Below are positions 47,639-56,253 of a stretch of DNA of 64,000 nucleotides, piece after piece. The stretch is from contig JAUYRN010000026.1 of assembly GCA_030696775.1 (NCBI GenBank), positions 62,001 through 126,000 on the forward strand. The letters are read 5' to 3'. The DNA comes from Sulfuricurvum sp. (GTDB taxonomy: Bacteria > Campylobacterota > Campylobacteria > Campylobacterales > Sulfurimonadaceae). Position numbers and translations under genes: made by a program. The stretch's first letter is position 1, and each line of letters begins with the position of its first letter. The notes under the pieces are model-generated. The model did no database searches. It was not told the origin of the DNA and worked only from the letters and a program-made list of their open reading frames with translations.

Positions 47639-48838
47639 ATGATAAAAATAATATTTTTACTATTGTTGTTTTTTCTTTCTTTTCTCTACTCTCAGGAAAA
47701 TAAAAAACATATCTTAATTCTTCACTCTTACTCGCAAGAGTACAAATGGACAAAACTTCAACATACAGGTTTTGTCTCAACTTTAGAAAAATCATTTTCA
47801 TCTCCTGTAGATATATCTGTTGAATATTTGGATACCAAACGTTTGATGTTCACGGATAATTATCAATTATTTTTCTTTCACTATCTTCAAGGAAAATACA
47901 ATGGAACTAAGCTTGATGCAGTTTATGTAACAGATGATAATGCATTAGATTTTATTATAAATTTTAAAAATAAATTATTCCAAAATATTCCTATCTTTTT
48001 TTCTGGTATTAATAATTTAGAATTAATAAATACTCTAGATTTAACAAAATTCACAGGTGTCTATGAGACTAAGGATATTGAACCAAATATAAAGTTAATT
48101 CATGAATTTTCTCCTCAAAGTCATGATATTTGGTTTATAGGAGATACTTCTAACACCTATAAATCGATTGAACAAGACATTAAAACGTCAATGTCTAAAT
48201 TCACAAATTACACATTTCATTTTATTTCTTTTAACAATATTGATGATATTATAAATCATCTTCCTAGTAAACCAAAATCTTTTGTTGTTTTGACAACCAT
48301 AGGTGGCTTTACTGATGGTAAAGGTGAAAGTTTATTGCCAAAAGAGTCTATAAAGCGATTAAAACAAAATAAAAATATTATTGTGTGCAGCATGGAAGAT
48401 TCATATATGGTTGGTGATGTTGTTGGCGGGTATGTAACTAGTGGAAAGCAGCATGGCTCTAAGAGTGCAGAACTTATGATACGTTATTTTAATGGTGAAT
48501 CACTTCAAAGAATCAAGTCAATTACTAAAAGTCCAAATATTTACATGTTTGATCGTAAAGCATTGACTGAATCAAGGTTAATACTCTCTGAGTATATTAG
48601 ACGAAATGCAGTAATTTTACATGAAAATAAAACTTTTTTTGAGCGCTATGAACATGTTATTTTAAATACTTTTTTTATATTATTTGTCTTCTTTTTACTT
48701 TTTCTTTTAGTTGTATTTCTCATTGCTTTACAAAAAAATGCTTTATTAAAAACATTAAAAATCAATCTTGAAAATTGTACTGGTGAATTAGCTAGGATGA
48801 AAGAAAAATTTTCTTTGTTTAAAAATAAAAATGAATAA
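47639..48838 (+). CDS. Membrane-anchored periplasmic substrate-binding sensor (ABC_sub_bind-like)
   Basis: The 399-residue protein has a signal peptide (MIKIIFLLLLFFLSFLYS). Its periplasmic domain is of the two-lobed type (HILILHSYSQEYKWTKLQ, DAVYVTDDNALDFIIN, VVGGYVTSGKQHGSKSAELM). It also has one C-terminal membrane segment (near residues 340-365) and a short coiled-coil tail. That layout is the sensor half of a receptor without any kinase or GGDEF domain. It overlaps the SCO gene by 8 nt, so it likely works with the downstream proteins. Confidence 0.8.
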   Translation: MIKIIFLLLLFFLSFLYSQENKKHILILHSYSQEYKWTKLQHTGFVSTLEKSFSSPVDISVEYLDTKRLMFTDNYQLFFFHYLQGKYNGTKLDAVYVTDDNALDFIINFKNKLFQNIPIFFSGINNLELINTLDLTKFTGVYETKDIEPNIKLIHEFSPQSHDIWFIGDTSNTYKSIEQDIKTSMSKFTNYTFHFISFNNIDDIINHLPSKPKSFVVLTTIGGFTDGKGESLLPKESIKRLKQNKNIIVCSMEDSYMVGDVVGGYVTSGKQHGSKSAELMIRYFNGESLQRIKSITKSPNIYMFDRKALTESRLILSEYIRRNAVILHENKTFFERYEHVILNTFFILFVFFLLFLLVVFLIALQKNALLKTLKINLENCTGELARMKEKFSLFKNKNE

Positions 48839-49412
48839 AAAAATCACGCTAGCAGTAGTTTTTTTTATTTTTTTAGGCATTCTACTTCCTCTGTTGTTTT
48901 CTTTGTTATTTTCTAATCAACGCAGTAGTACAATAGTCATAGATCAAAGGATACAGGCACCATACCTTCGTCATACAAGTAAAGATTGGATATTAGTTTA
49001 TTTTGGATATGTAGGTTGTGTTAAAGTTTGTACCCCAATACTTCAAAATTTAGATAATTTTTACGATTCTCAATCTTTTGAATCTTTGAAAGAATCTGTA
49101 GGATTTGTTTTTATAAATTTAATGCCTGAGGTTGAGCGAAGCCAGCCTGATGCATTTGCAAAATCATTTAATCCAAAGTTTGAAGGTTTTTATTTAACCC
49201 AAAAAGAGTTGATGTCTATTGATCGAGAGTTCAATGTCTTTTTTTCAAAGAGTTTACGTGATGTTACTGAAATTAACCACAGTGATTATGTTTATTTGGT
49301 GCAACGTAAACAAAATGGGGATTTAATTTTGAAAAATATTTATGCTACGCACCCCTTGAATCGTGAATTGATTATTACCGATATAGATAGACTGCAAAAG
49401 GAAACTAAATAA
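48831..49412 (+). CDS. SCO1/SenC-type copper-binding thioredoxin-fold protein
   Basis: The 193-residue protein has an N-terminal membrane anchor (residues 5-28) and a SCO domain facing the periplasm. The copper/thiol motif CVKVC (Cys63 and Cys67, preceded by FGYVG) is intact. So is the distant histidine in INHSDYVYLV, so a Cu site can form. SCO proteins usually load the CuA site of cytochrome oxidase. Here it sits in an operon with a sensor and a c-di-GMP enzyme, so a redox or copper-sensing role is possible. Confidence 0.85.
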   Translation: MNKKITLAVVFFIFLGILLPLLFSLLFSNQRSSTIVIDQRIQAPYLRHTSKDWILVYFGYVGCVKVCTPILQNLDNFYDSQSFESLKESVGFVFINLMPEVERSQPDAFAKSFNPKFEGFYLTQKELMSIDREFNVFFSKSLRDVTEINHSDYVYLVQRKQNGDLILKNIYATHPLNRELIITDIDRLQKETK

Positions 49413-51337
49413 TGGCCATTGATATGAATAATTTATTCACAGTTCCTACTGTTCCTGAATTTGCACAAGATAATTTTGATATGCATTTTATACAAGCTGA
49501 CAGAGTTATGTTGGTTCTTCTTAGTATTCAGTGGCTTGTAGCAACGTTTATTACATCGATCAGTTATTCGACGTATAGTTATGGATTTATTAGTGGAGGA
49601 CTTATTACAATGTCTTTATTTGTTGCCTATCGCTACTTTAAAGGAACACAAGTGATGCGGTCTCTTGTAGCGGTTGGTATGATGCTCTTTTCTTTAGTTT
49701 TCATACAGCAGCATTTAGGGCGTATTGAAATGCACTTCCATATTTTTATAGCAATGGCTATACTAACCCTTTATAAAGATATTGTACCAGTCTTTGTGGC
49801 TGCAGTAACAACTATTGTGCATCATGTCGTTTTTAACTTTCTTCAGTTATATGAAGTATCCTTATTTGATATGCCTGTTATGATTTTCAATTATGGATGC
49901 GGTTTTGATATTGTTTTCTTGCATGCAGCATTTGTTATTGTAGAAGCTTTTGTTTTGGGTTATATCATTAAATTGCAAATCGAATATGGTGTTGGATTGA
50001 ATAAGTCTGAAAAAGAGATATCAGGATTAAATCAAGAACTGAGCTATACATCGCTTCATGATGCACTGACGGGTCTTTCAAATCGGTATAGCTTGCACTC
50101 TCAGCTTGGTCTTATGGTGGCCAATGCAAATCGATATAAGAGGAAGTTCGCCGTTTTATTTTTAGATTTAGATCATTTTAAAAATGTTAATGACACACTA
50201 GGTCATGGTATTGGAGATATACTTCTTGTGAAGGTTGCTAATAAATTAAAATTATTAGTACGAGAAAATGACCTTATTGCCCGCATAGGTGGAGATGAGT
50301 TTGTCATTATTCTAAATGATATTGAGAATAATCAATTTCTAGAACAGATTATTGTAAAAATATTAGATGAGTTTCGTAATGAATGGGTCATTGATAATCA
50401 TTTTTTAAGACTTTCAGTCAGTATAGGGGTGTCAATTTATCCAGACGATTCAAAAGATATTGATGAGTTAATGAAATTTGCTGATATTGCAATGTATAAA
50501 GCAAAAGCTGAGGGGAGAGATCAGTTTAGTTTCTTTACCAGTAACTTGAATCATAAAGTTCATGAAGAAGTTGCGATTGCTAATGATTTGCATCGGGCAT
50601 TGGATGACAATGAATTTGTACTCTATTATCAGCCAAAAATTGAAATAATGAGCGGTAAAATAATTGGAGCAGAAGCCTTAATTCGCTGGATACATCATGA
50701 AAAAGGTCTTATTCCACCAATAAGTTTCATCCATATTGCTGAAAATACCGGTTTTATATTAAAACTTGGTACATGGATTATTAATGAAACTGCCAAGATG
50801 ATTAGTCGTTTAAATCATTTGGGGTACAACGATATTCATGTTTCTTGTAATGTGTCAACACGACAGTTTCAAAATTTGCATTTGTATTCGGATATTAAAA
50901 ATTCTCTTTTACAAAATAAGATAGATCCAGCTTTATTCGCTATTGAAATTACCGAAAGTGTTATGATGGAGTATTTGGATGTTACATTGGAAACAGTCAA
51001 AAAAATCAAATCACTGGGTGTTCATATTTGTATGGATGATTTTGGTACTGGATACTCATCATTATCGTACTTACGCCAATTCCCGATTGATTCATTAAAA
51101 ATTGATAAAAGTTTTGTTGATGATATAGTACAGGGTGGTAATAATGATCATATCCTTCTCAATACAATTATTGCCATGGGACAAACATTAAATCTTCATG
51201 TAATAGCAGAGGGTGTGGAAGAAGCATATCAAAGGGACTATTTATATGAAAAAGGATGCCATTATTATCAGGGATATTATTTTTCAAAGCCTGTTCCTGA
51301 AGACATATTTTTTACATTAGTTAAAAATAATCGCTGA
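49412..51337 (+). CDS. Membrane-sensor GGDEF-EAL cyclic-di-GMP protein
   Basis: The 641-residue protein has a membrane region (residues 30-200) unlike the other GGDEF-EAL protein of the window. It contains histidines inside helices (LGRIEMHFHIFIAMAILTLY, TIVHHVVFNFL). This pattern is also found in some chemoreceptors and could bind heme or metal. GGDEF (ARIGGDEFVIIL) and EAL (GAEALIRWIHHEKG, DDFGTGYSSLSY) are intact. It overlaps the SCO gene by 1 nt (TAATG). I infer a sensor-SCO-effector chain that controls c-di-GMP. Confidence 0.88.
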   Translation: MAIDMNNLFTVPTVPEFAQDNFDMHFIQADRVMLVLLSIQWLVATFITSISYSTYSYGFISGGLITMSLFVAYRYFKGTQVMRSLVAVGMMLFSLVFIQQHLGRIEMHFHIFIAMAILTLYKDIVPVFVAAVTTIVHHVVFNFLQLYEVSLFDMPVMIFNYGCGFDIVFLHAAFVIVEAFVLGYIIKLQIEYGVGLNKSEKEISGLNQELSYTSLHDALTGLSNRYSLHSQLGLMVANANRYKRKFAVLFLDLDHFKNVNDTLGHGIGDILLVKVANKLKLLVRENDLIARIGGDEFVIILNDIENNQFLEQIIVKILDEFRNEWVIDNHFLRLSVSIGVSIYPDDSKDIDELMKFADIAMYKAKAEGRDQFSFFTSNLNHKVHEEVAIANDLHRALDDNEFVLYYQPKIEIMSGKIIGAEALIRWIHHEKGLIPPISFIHIAENTGFILKLGTWIINETAKMISRLNHLGYNDIHVSCNVSTRQFQNLHLYSDIKNSLLQNKIDPALFAIEITESVMMEYLDVTLETVKKIKSLGVHICMDDFGTGYSSLSYLRQFPIDSLKIDKSFVDDIVQGGNNDHILLNTIIAMGQTLNLHVIAEGVEEAYQRDYLYEKGCHYYQGYYFSKPVPEDIFFTLVKNNR

Positions 51338-51376
51338 TTTTAGTATTTTAGAAGCCTCTTCTAATGCACTTTTCTC

Positions 51377-51382
51377 TATAAT
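51377..51382 (+). promoter_or_regulatory. Candidate -10 box for rnpB
   Basis: TATAAT immediately repeated as TATAATTATAAT lies just before the first base of the P1 helix of RNase P RNA. The first copy is 7 nt upstream of the likely 5' end. Confidence 0.5.
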
Positions 51383-51387
51383 TATAA

Positions 51388-51711
51388 TAGGTACACAGGT
51401 GATAGCTTGAATCACAATTCAAGAGGAAAGTCCGGGCTGCTGTAGGACACGGTTCCATCTAACTGATGGCCATGGTAACATGAGGGACAGTGCAACAGAG
51501 AGTAGACCGCCTTGTCAAAGAGGTGAGGGTGAAACGGCGGGGTAAGAGCCCACCAGTCTCATAGGTAACTATGAGAGCTATGTAAACCCAACCGTGCAGC
51601 AAGAAACAGATGGTTAGCGTCCTACATTGCTATTGTTTCGCTAGAGGCTCAGAGTAATTTGGGCAGTAGATTAATTATCACTTTATCCAGAACCCGGCTT
51701 ATGTGTACCTA
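51388..51711 (+). ncRNA. rnpB: RNase P RNA (rnpB)
   Basis: This is the catalytic RNA of RNase P, about 324 nt. The universally conserved core is present: GAGGAAAGTCCGGGCT (P4 5' side), CAGTGCAACAGAGAGTAGACCGCC-type CR-II (51490s), GGTAAGAGCCCACCAG (CR-III) and a 3' segment CCGGCTTATGTGTACCTA. The outer P1 helix is TAGGTACACA at 51388-51397 paired to TGTGTACCTA at 51702-51711, a perfect 10-bp complement. The 3' strand of P1 is also the attachment core used by the integrated elements downstream, so insertion keeps the RNA intact. Confidence 0.95.
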
Positions 51712-51714
51712 CTT
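51695..51714 (+). repeat. Attachment site copy 1 (attL) at the rnpB 3' end
   Basis: CGGCTTATGTGTACCTACTT covers the last 17 nt of rnpB plus ACTT-type flank. It recurs exactly at 58858-58877, and its first 17 nt recur at 59997-60013. With a tyrosine integrase gene starting 29 nt further on, this is the left boundary of the mobile region. Confidence 0.88.
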
Positions 51715-51742
51715 CCCCTGTAAGCGCCTGTACGACGGGGTT

Positions 51743-52786
51743 TCAGAGCTTCCTAATCTTCGACTGTGACCGTATTGTGTCAAATAAATCGAAATTTTTT
51801 CCCAAATCAATCGTTTTAGAATCAATCACACTTGCATAATATGATAATGTAATCTTCGGTGTCGAGTGACCCAACAATCCTGCAAGCTCATTTATACTCA
51901 CTATGCTATCTTGTAGCATGATCGTTGCAAACGTATGACGAGTTGAATACAACTTTCGTCTTTCCATGTCACACCGTTTTAGAAGATTCCACCATCTACT
52001 ATGCAATCGTGAAACGTCGTTATTATTTCCAAACAAAAAAATGTGATCTTTTTGCATTGCATTCAATTCATCAATGACAAACTGAGGGCAGGGTATACGA
52101 CGTATTGAGTTACGCGTTTTTGGATGATCTATCCGTCCACACGTTCGTACACGCTTAATATCAATCCAACCATCACCTATATCTCCTAATTGCAATCCTA
52201 GAATCTCTTCTGGACGCATACCTGTATTAAATGCAAGCATCAAATAAGGACGCATAATAGAAGTTGCGTTTGAGATCAAGAGATTGACTTCTTCTTTTGT
52301 GAAATAATCAACTTTCTTCGTTCCGTCAGCGGGTAGCTTGATGTTAACCGCAGGGTTAGTTTTGATTGTTTCATCATCTAACGCTAATTCGAAAATCTCT
52401 TTGAGAGCGTGTTTATACGCTCCTTTGGAAACTGATTTGATAGGTAGATCAAGAATGTATCGTTTTACATCAAGACGTGTGATCCGATTAATATCAACGT
52501 CTTTAAATCTCTCATTAACTTTATTCCATTGGTGTATCTTTTTAAAATACGCTTTGTTTCCGTCTTTGAGTTTTAAAAATATATCAAAATAGTATCCAAA
52601 CGTTTTGGGCTTATTTTGATGTATTTCACCAGTTGCGATCATGGTCATTAGCTTTGGAATAATTGTTTTTTTAACGAGAGTCCGATTCTCTTTCGTATCG
52701 TCGAGCCCCGTTGCTTTACGCTGACGAATTCCGTCAACATAATAATCAATCCATAACTTATTACCACGTACAAAACTATTTGCCAT
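51743..52786 (-). CDS. int: Tyrosine-recombinase integrase
   Basis: The 347-residue phage-type integrase has an N-terminal arm-binding part, a core-binding SAM-like domain (about 60-145) and a catalytic domain. The catalytic domain contains NTGMRPEEILGL (Arg I), TRHTFAT (His/Arg box), LLGHSTPKIT and SYYASV (nucleophile Tyr). I start at the ATG at 52786 with GAGGATAG upstream; a start at 52846 would overlap the xis-like gene. It is adjacent to attL, as expected, and should catalyse integration into rnpB. Confidence 0.93.
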   Translation of the reverse strand: MANSFVRGNKLWIDYYVDGIRQRKATGLDDTKENRTLVKKTIIPKLMTMIATGEIHQNKPKTFGYYFDIFLKLKDGNKAYFKKIHQWNKVNERFKDVDINRITRLDVKRYILDLPIKSVSKGAYKHALKEIFELALDDETIKTNPAVNIKLPADGTKKVDYFTKEEVNLLISNATSIMRPYLMLAFNTGMRPEEILGLQLGDIGDGWIDIKRVRTCGRIDHPKTRNSIRRIPCPQFVIDELNAMQKDHIFLFGNNNDVSRLHSRWWNLLKRCDMERRKLYSTRHTFATIMLQDSIVSINELAGLLGHSTPKITLSYYASVIDSKTIDLGKNFDLFDTIRSQSKIRKL

Positions 52787-52833
52787 TTTTCTATCCTCTC
52801 GGACAGAAACGCTATGCTGTGGAATTATAGCAC

Positions 52834-53055
52834 TCATTTTACGCACAACCGTTTTAGTACATCTTGGGTTCGCTGATCAATGTCATCATGAATAATCAAA
52901 GAGTGCATCTTTTCAACGTTAAAACGGACAGCTTTTCCAATCAGAACGAAATGTTCATCTTTTATAATATTAATTCTTCTAAACATGCGACGAAGCGTGT
53001 CAGGATGGACATCATAGTACTTTGCTAAGTGAGGAAGAGATAGATACTTTATCAT
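52834..53055 (-). CDS. Excisionase-like MerR-type helix-turn-helix protein
   Basis: The 73-residue protein has an N-terminal helix-turn-helix LSLPHLAKYYDVHPDTLRRM and an FNVEKMHSLI wing, as in small Xis or MerR-like DNA-binding proteins. It lies just upstream of int and overlaps the preceding ORF by 4 nt. An excision or copy-control role is inferred from size and position. Confidence 0.75.
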   Translation of the reverse strand: MIKYLSLPHLAKYYDVHPDTLRRMFRRINIIKDEHFVLIGKAVRFNVEKMHSLIIHDDIDQRTQDVLKRLCVK

Positions 53056-53279
53056 GATCTTTCCTTACTTGATGAGTATTTATGAGAGGTACGATTTTCT
53101 AATTCATTCCTCGCCATTTCAATCTGTTCAGTTAATAGCAGATATTTATCTGAGGTCTTATCTAACTTGTACCGCTCTAAAGAAAGATCAATTAATAATC
53201 TACGCAAGCCGTGTATTGATTCGTACCTAATAGATTGGTAATGCTTATGTGCATACGCTTTTATATCAATTTGATTCAT
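53052..53279 (-). CDS. Small helical protein of the integrative element
   Basis: I do not recognise this 75-residue protein. It is charged and helical (YKLDKTSDKYLLLTEQIEMARNELENR), with no motif. The start at 53279 has GAGG upstream and overlaps the rep gene by 12 nt. The stop overlaps the xis-like start by 4 nt, so it is translated as part of the rep-int operon. Confidence 0.6.
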   Translation of the reverse strand: MNQIDIKAYAHKHYQSIRYESIHGLRRLLIDLSLERYKLDKTSDKYLLLTEQIEMARNELENRTSHKYSSSKERS

Positions 53280-53289
53280 AATCTTGACC

Positions 53290-54609
53290 TCACGCAAACG
53301 GATTTTCGTAATCAATGCTACGAATATCAATTTCACGGCATACAATCATGTACCGTTCGTATAAATCTAAATGAAGCGGATCACTTAGAGGAATACTGTG
53401 CATTTCCCTAGACAAACTTGCTTCAAGGTTTTGCAACCCTTCGTCACTGTACGTTTGAAGTTCATCTTCAAAGCTAGGTTTTTCAATATGTGCTTCATGC
53501 AAATTTTTGAGATTTTGTTTCAGATCAAAGTCATCCCGTGCTTTTTGGAGTACATCAAGCATAAAATAAGCTGTTGGATCACTTTGATGAATGAACAGAC
53601 GAGTAATAATTTTCTTCATAGACTTTTCCGCATCTTCAAGAGAGTATCGGAAGGTGATTTTTTCAATCTTCTCTAATGGCGTATCAATCTGCATAAACTC
53701 TTTGATGCTGTACGAATCTTTGACATGTTGCCAAATTGGCAATGTCTCTGCTCTTCGACGGTTAGGCGTATTTATATCTTTATCGCTTATGGTTGTCAGA
53801 TCAAGTAAGCGAATCGCATCACAAGCATGTTTAAACAGTGTCTCAGCACGTAAGAGAACATCATCAACCGTATTGATTCCAAAAGGCTTTAAATACTCTC
53901 TGTGCATCTCAAATTCAACATTAAATATCGGTTGTTCAATATCCAAACCATTAACACCAAAATGATTGTGCATAAGATCACGTTTGATCTGTGTTGCTGT
54001 TTTTAATTCTCTGCGTTTGTTATAAATACGGAGCAAAAACGGTTTCTTACCCACGTAATAGGTTTCAAGTTCGTATGCTCCCATATGTTCGGCTATATTG
54101 GCATGCTGATCTTTTTTCTTTGAGAGGATCATTTCCTTACGTAGATAGCTAAAGTCATGTTGTACGAACATATTGAGATCAATACGAGTTATTAAAAATA
54201 CATTCATGGTGAGTTCATGCAAGAATACTTTATTGATGTACTCAATAAGAGATTTTAAACCGAGAGTGTAAATTCCTACTGCATTAACTTGGACACGGAT
54301 GTTTTGAATATTGGGAGATTTTTCGGAGTCTTTGAAGGCTATACGAAAGAAGTCATGATAAAACCAGTGAAAGCCGTCACGACCCATACCACTGTATAAA
54401 ACATCAATGTTATTTATTTTTACGATGATGTCATTATCTGCATAGGCGTAATTAATGCTTTTAAAATAAGCTTTTTTATCTTCGATCTGATCCATGAGTT
54501 CTTCAAAGAATCGTTCGTAAAAAGCACCGCTTTGGGCGAAGTATTGGAGAGCGTCGATACCGCTCACAACTGGGGTTGAATTAATTAGGTTTGGCGTTAT
54601 CATTTCCAT
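53290..54609 (-). CDS. Rep_trans-like rolling-circle replication initiator
   Basis: The 439-residue protein shows the spaced motifs of Rep_trans/RstA-type initiators of plasmids and filamentous phages: ITRIDLNMF at 140-148 and ETYYVGKKPFLLRIYNKRRE at 182-201 (tyrosines at 184, 185 and 196). The N-terminal region, IDALQYFAQSGAF, also fits. It would nick an origin and prime rolling-circle replication. A hairpin-rich DNA segment directly upstream (54684-54757) is the candidate origin. The family call rests on motifs only. Confidence 0.68.
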   Translation of the reverse strand: MEMITPNLINSTPVVSGIDALQYFAQSGAFYERFFEELMDQIEDKKAYFKSINYAYADNDIIVKINNIDVLYSGMGRDGFHWFYHDFFRIAFKDSEKSPNIQNIRVQVNAVGIYTLGLKSLIEYINKVFLHELTMNVFLITRIDLNMFVQHDFSYLRKEMILSKKKDQHANIAEHMGAYELETYYVGKKPFLLRIYNKRRELKTATQIKRDLMHNHFGVNGLDIEQPIFNVEFEMHREYLKPFGINTVDDVLLRAETLFKHACDAIRLLDLTTISDKDINTPNRRRAETLPIWQHVKDSYSIKEFMQIDTPLEKIEKITFRYSLEDAEKSMKKIITRLFIHQSDPTAYFMLDVLQKARDDFDLKQNLKNLHEAHIEKPSFEDELQTYSDEGLQNLEASLSREMHSIPLSDPLHLDLYERYMIVCREIDIRSIDYENPFA

Positions 54610-54683
54610 GATGGTTAAACCTTTTCATAAACGTACTATTTTTCATTGTTGATCCTTTTAATTTTAGATGTATTTGATTTATG

Positions 54684-54757
54684 TCTGGGGATGTTATTAG
54701 AATCCCCAGACGCTAACGCGCGAAGCGAAAGGCAGAACCACATGGGGGCAAAGCCCC
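54684..54757. other. Hairpin-rich candidate replication origin between rep and ssb-like genes
   Basis: TCTGGGGAT-(9)-ATCCCCAGA at 54684-54710 is a perfect 9-bp stem with a 9-base loop GTTATTAGA. GGGGC-aaa-GCCCC follows at 54745-54757. The segment is far more GC-rich than its surroundings, and the block AACGCGCGAAGCG lies between the hairpins. Between a rolling-circle rep gene and an ssDNA-binding gene this is the natural place for the nick site, but a terminator or RNA control element would look similar. Confidence 0.5.
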
Positions 54758-54795
54758 AAGCTGGCTCAGACCTACGCATACGCTACGGCCTCTTT

Positions 54796-55053
54796 TTATA
54801 TACCGTAGAAGATTGTTTTACCAATCGTGGCAACGTCTACTTCTACAACTTCGTTCTCTTTGCCCTTATAGAGCTTTACTTTCTCGGAAGGGATCGAGAG
54901 ATCCATTAGCTCTTTACGTGAACCACCGTTTTTAAGAGGCGTTTCTAAGAGCAACTGCAATTTATTTTTACCTTTGATGATCTCACCCGTTTCTTTATTG
55001 GTAAAATCATTTCCTATATAGACGTTTAAAAGCGTCGCTGAGATTTTGATCAT
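54796..55053 (-). CDS. Small probable single-stranded DNA-binding protein
   Basis: The 85-residue protein reads as a beta-barrel: MIKISATLLNVYIG, NKETGEIIKGKNKLQLL, LSIPSEKVKLYKGKENEVVEV. It resembles the small helix-destabilising proteins of filamentous phages and rolling-circle plasmids by size, fold pattern and position before rep. AAGGAGGG lies 8 nt before the ATG at 55053. No specific motif proves it. Confidence 0.5.
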   Translation of the reverse strand: MIKISATLLNVYIGNDFTNKETGEIIKGKNKLQLLLETPLKNGGSRKELMDLSIPSEKVKLYKGKENEVVEVDVATIGKTIFYGI

Positions 55054-55087
55054 TGTCAAAACCCTCCTTATTTAAAGTTTGGATTTT

Positions 55088-55103
55088 GACTAAGCGCTTA
55101 GTC
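55088..55103. promoter_or_regulatory. 16-bp perfect palindrome upstream of the ssb-like gene
   Basis: GACTAAGCGCTTAGTC is a perfect palindrome 35 bp before the ssDNA-binding-like gene. It lies where a promoter for the leftward rep-int transcript would be. It is a good operator shape for a dimeric repressor. No repressor gene is recognised in the element, so the xis-like protein or a host factor may use it. Confidence 0.5.
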
Positions 55104-55153
55104 GATTGTTATAACGGTGAAAGTATGCAGGATGAAGAAGTGAAAGTGTATGT

Positions 55154-55176
55154 AAAAATTATCGGCTTATAACCGA
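55154..55176 (-). terminator. Candidate terminator of the retron operon
   Basis: On the minus strand TCGG-ttataag-CCGA is followed by TAATTTTT, directly after the third gene of the retron operon. The stem is only 4 bp; an overlapping ATAACC/GGTTAT pairing is an alternative fold. Weak evidence. Confidence 0.35.
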
Positions 55177-55185
55177 AAAGAAGGG

Positions 55186-56253
55186 TTATTTGGAGAGGTA
55201 GGAGGAGAAATTTTTCGGTAAAAAACCGAAATATTTTATTTTTAGCCTTGAAAGTCTGTAAAATAGGGGATTTGTAGCTATTAAATCAAAGTAAGGTGAA
55301 AATTGAGGATCGTTCATCATGGGATGAGCTTTCTTCATATTTTTAACAAATATTTTTCCGACTCGGTTTTTTTGCTTTTTTGTCTGATTATTATCAATGT
55401 CAAAAACAGCAAACTCACCGATAACATTTTTCAAATAAGCATCTTGCTTATTAAAGTCTGTAAAATTTTTATAATCTTTATCAAACGAAAAATAGATCAA
55501 GCGATTGATTATGACTTTTAAATCAGATACTTCGAGATTATTTTTAAATAATTCAAAAATTTGCATTGCCATGCTTTTGAAAATCATATCTGGCGTTGCG
55601 TGACCAACTTCAAAAAAATCTAAAATATCATTAATGACTTCATTGATTTTCCCTTCTTTAAGTTCTTCTTGAAAAAAATCATCATTGCGATATTCTATAA
55701 AGTGTAGTAAAAAGAAATTGATATGTTCAGGGTGCTTTTTCTTCATTATGGCTAACATGCGTCTTACTTCAATCTCACGACGTGCTTGTGGATGAGAGAG
55801 TTTATTCTCATTTTCACCTTCAAGTTTTTTTGTCCAATGTTCGATTAAATTATCTAGCTTCCCATTCTTACCAGCTTCATAATACGCTATACGTTTATTG
55901 TCTTTATCGACTTCTTGTGTTAAATCAAGTGCTCTACGACCTTGTGACACAATTAAAGCGACAAAAAATGTTAGAGGAAATACACGAAGTGTATTTTCCG
56001 TAAGCAGATATTCATTTTCAAATGAGGAAAGCTTTTTTAAGAGTGCTTCGATTTCACTAAGTGGGTTAAATTTATGTTCATGATCTGCAAGTATGTCAGA
56101 TTCTAAAAGGATTTGATGTTGTGTCATTAATTCGAGGGTTTCATTAAAAAGATCATCACGAGATTCGTATTTGATTTGTTTTCGAGATCGGCGTTGAGCT
56201 TTGACAACTCGACGCATCATCCACCAAAATTTTATAATTTTAAAAAATCTCAT
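55186..56253 (-). CDS. Unrecognised third gene of the retron operon
   Basis: This 355-residue protein is not recognised. The N-terminus has an aromatic, basic patch (FFKIIKFWWMMRRVVKAQRR) that may touch membrane or nucleic acid. The middle is helical, with ELMTQHQILLESDILADHEH, RREIEVRRMLAIMKKKHPEH and FFEVGHATPDMIFKSM. The C-terminus is rich in aromatics and lysine. No catalytic motif is clear, and there is no signal peptide. Its ATG overlaps the RT stop by 4 nt (ATGA), so it is translated with the RT. Whether it is a retron component or ordinary cargo is open. Confidence 0.8.
   Translation of the reverse strand: MRFFKIIKFWWMMRRVVKAQRRSRKQIKYESRDDLFNETLELMTQHQILLESDILADHEHKFNPLSEIEALLKKLSSFENEYLLTENTLRVFPLTFFVALIVSQGRRALDLTQEVDKDNKRIAYYEAGKNGKLDNLIEHWTKKLEGENENKLSHPQARREIEVRRMLAIMKKKHPEHINFFLLHFIEYRNDDFFQEELKEGKINEVINDILDFFEVGHATPDMIFKSMAMQIFELFKNNLEVSDLKVIINRLIYFSFDKDYKNFTDFNKQDAYLKNVIGEFAVFDIDNNQTKKQKNRVGKIFVKNMKKAHPMMNDPQFSPYFDLIATNPLFYRLSRLKIKYFGFLPKNFSSYLSK

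Noticed and set aside
54646-54909. 87-residue plus-strand open frame over the candidate origin
   Set aside because: It covers the hairpins and runs antisense to the ssDNA-binding-like gene, without a convincing ribosome site.
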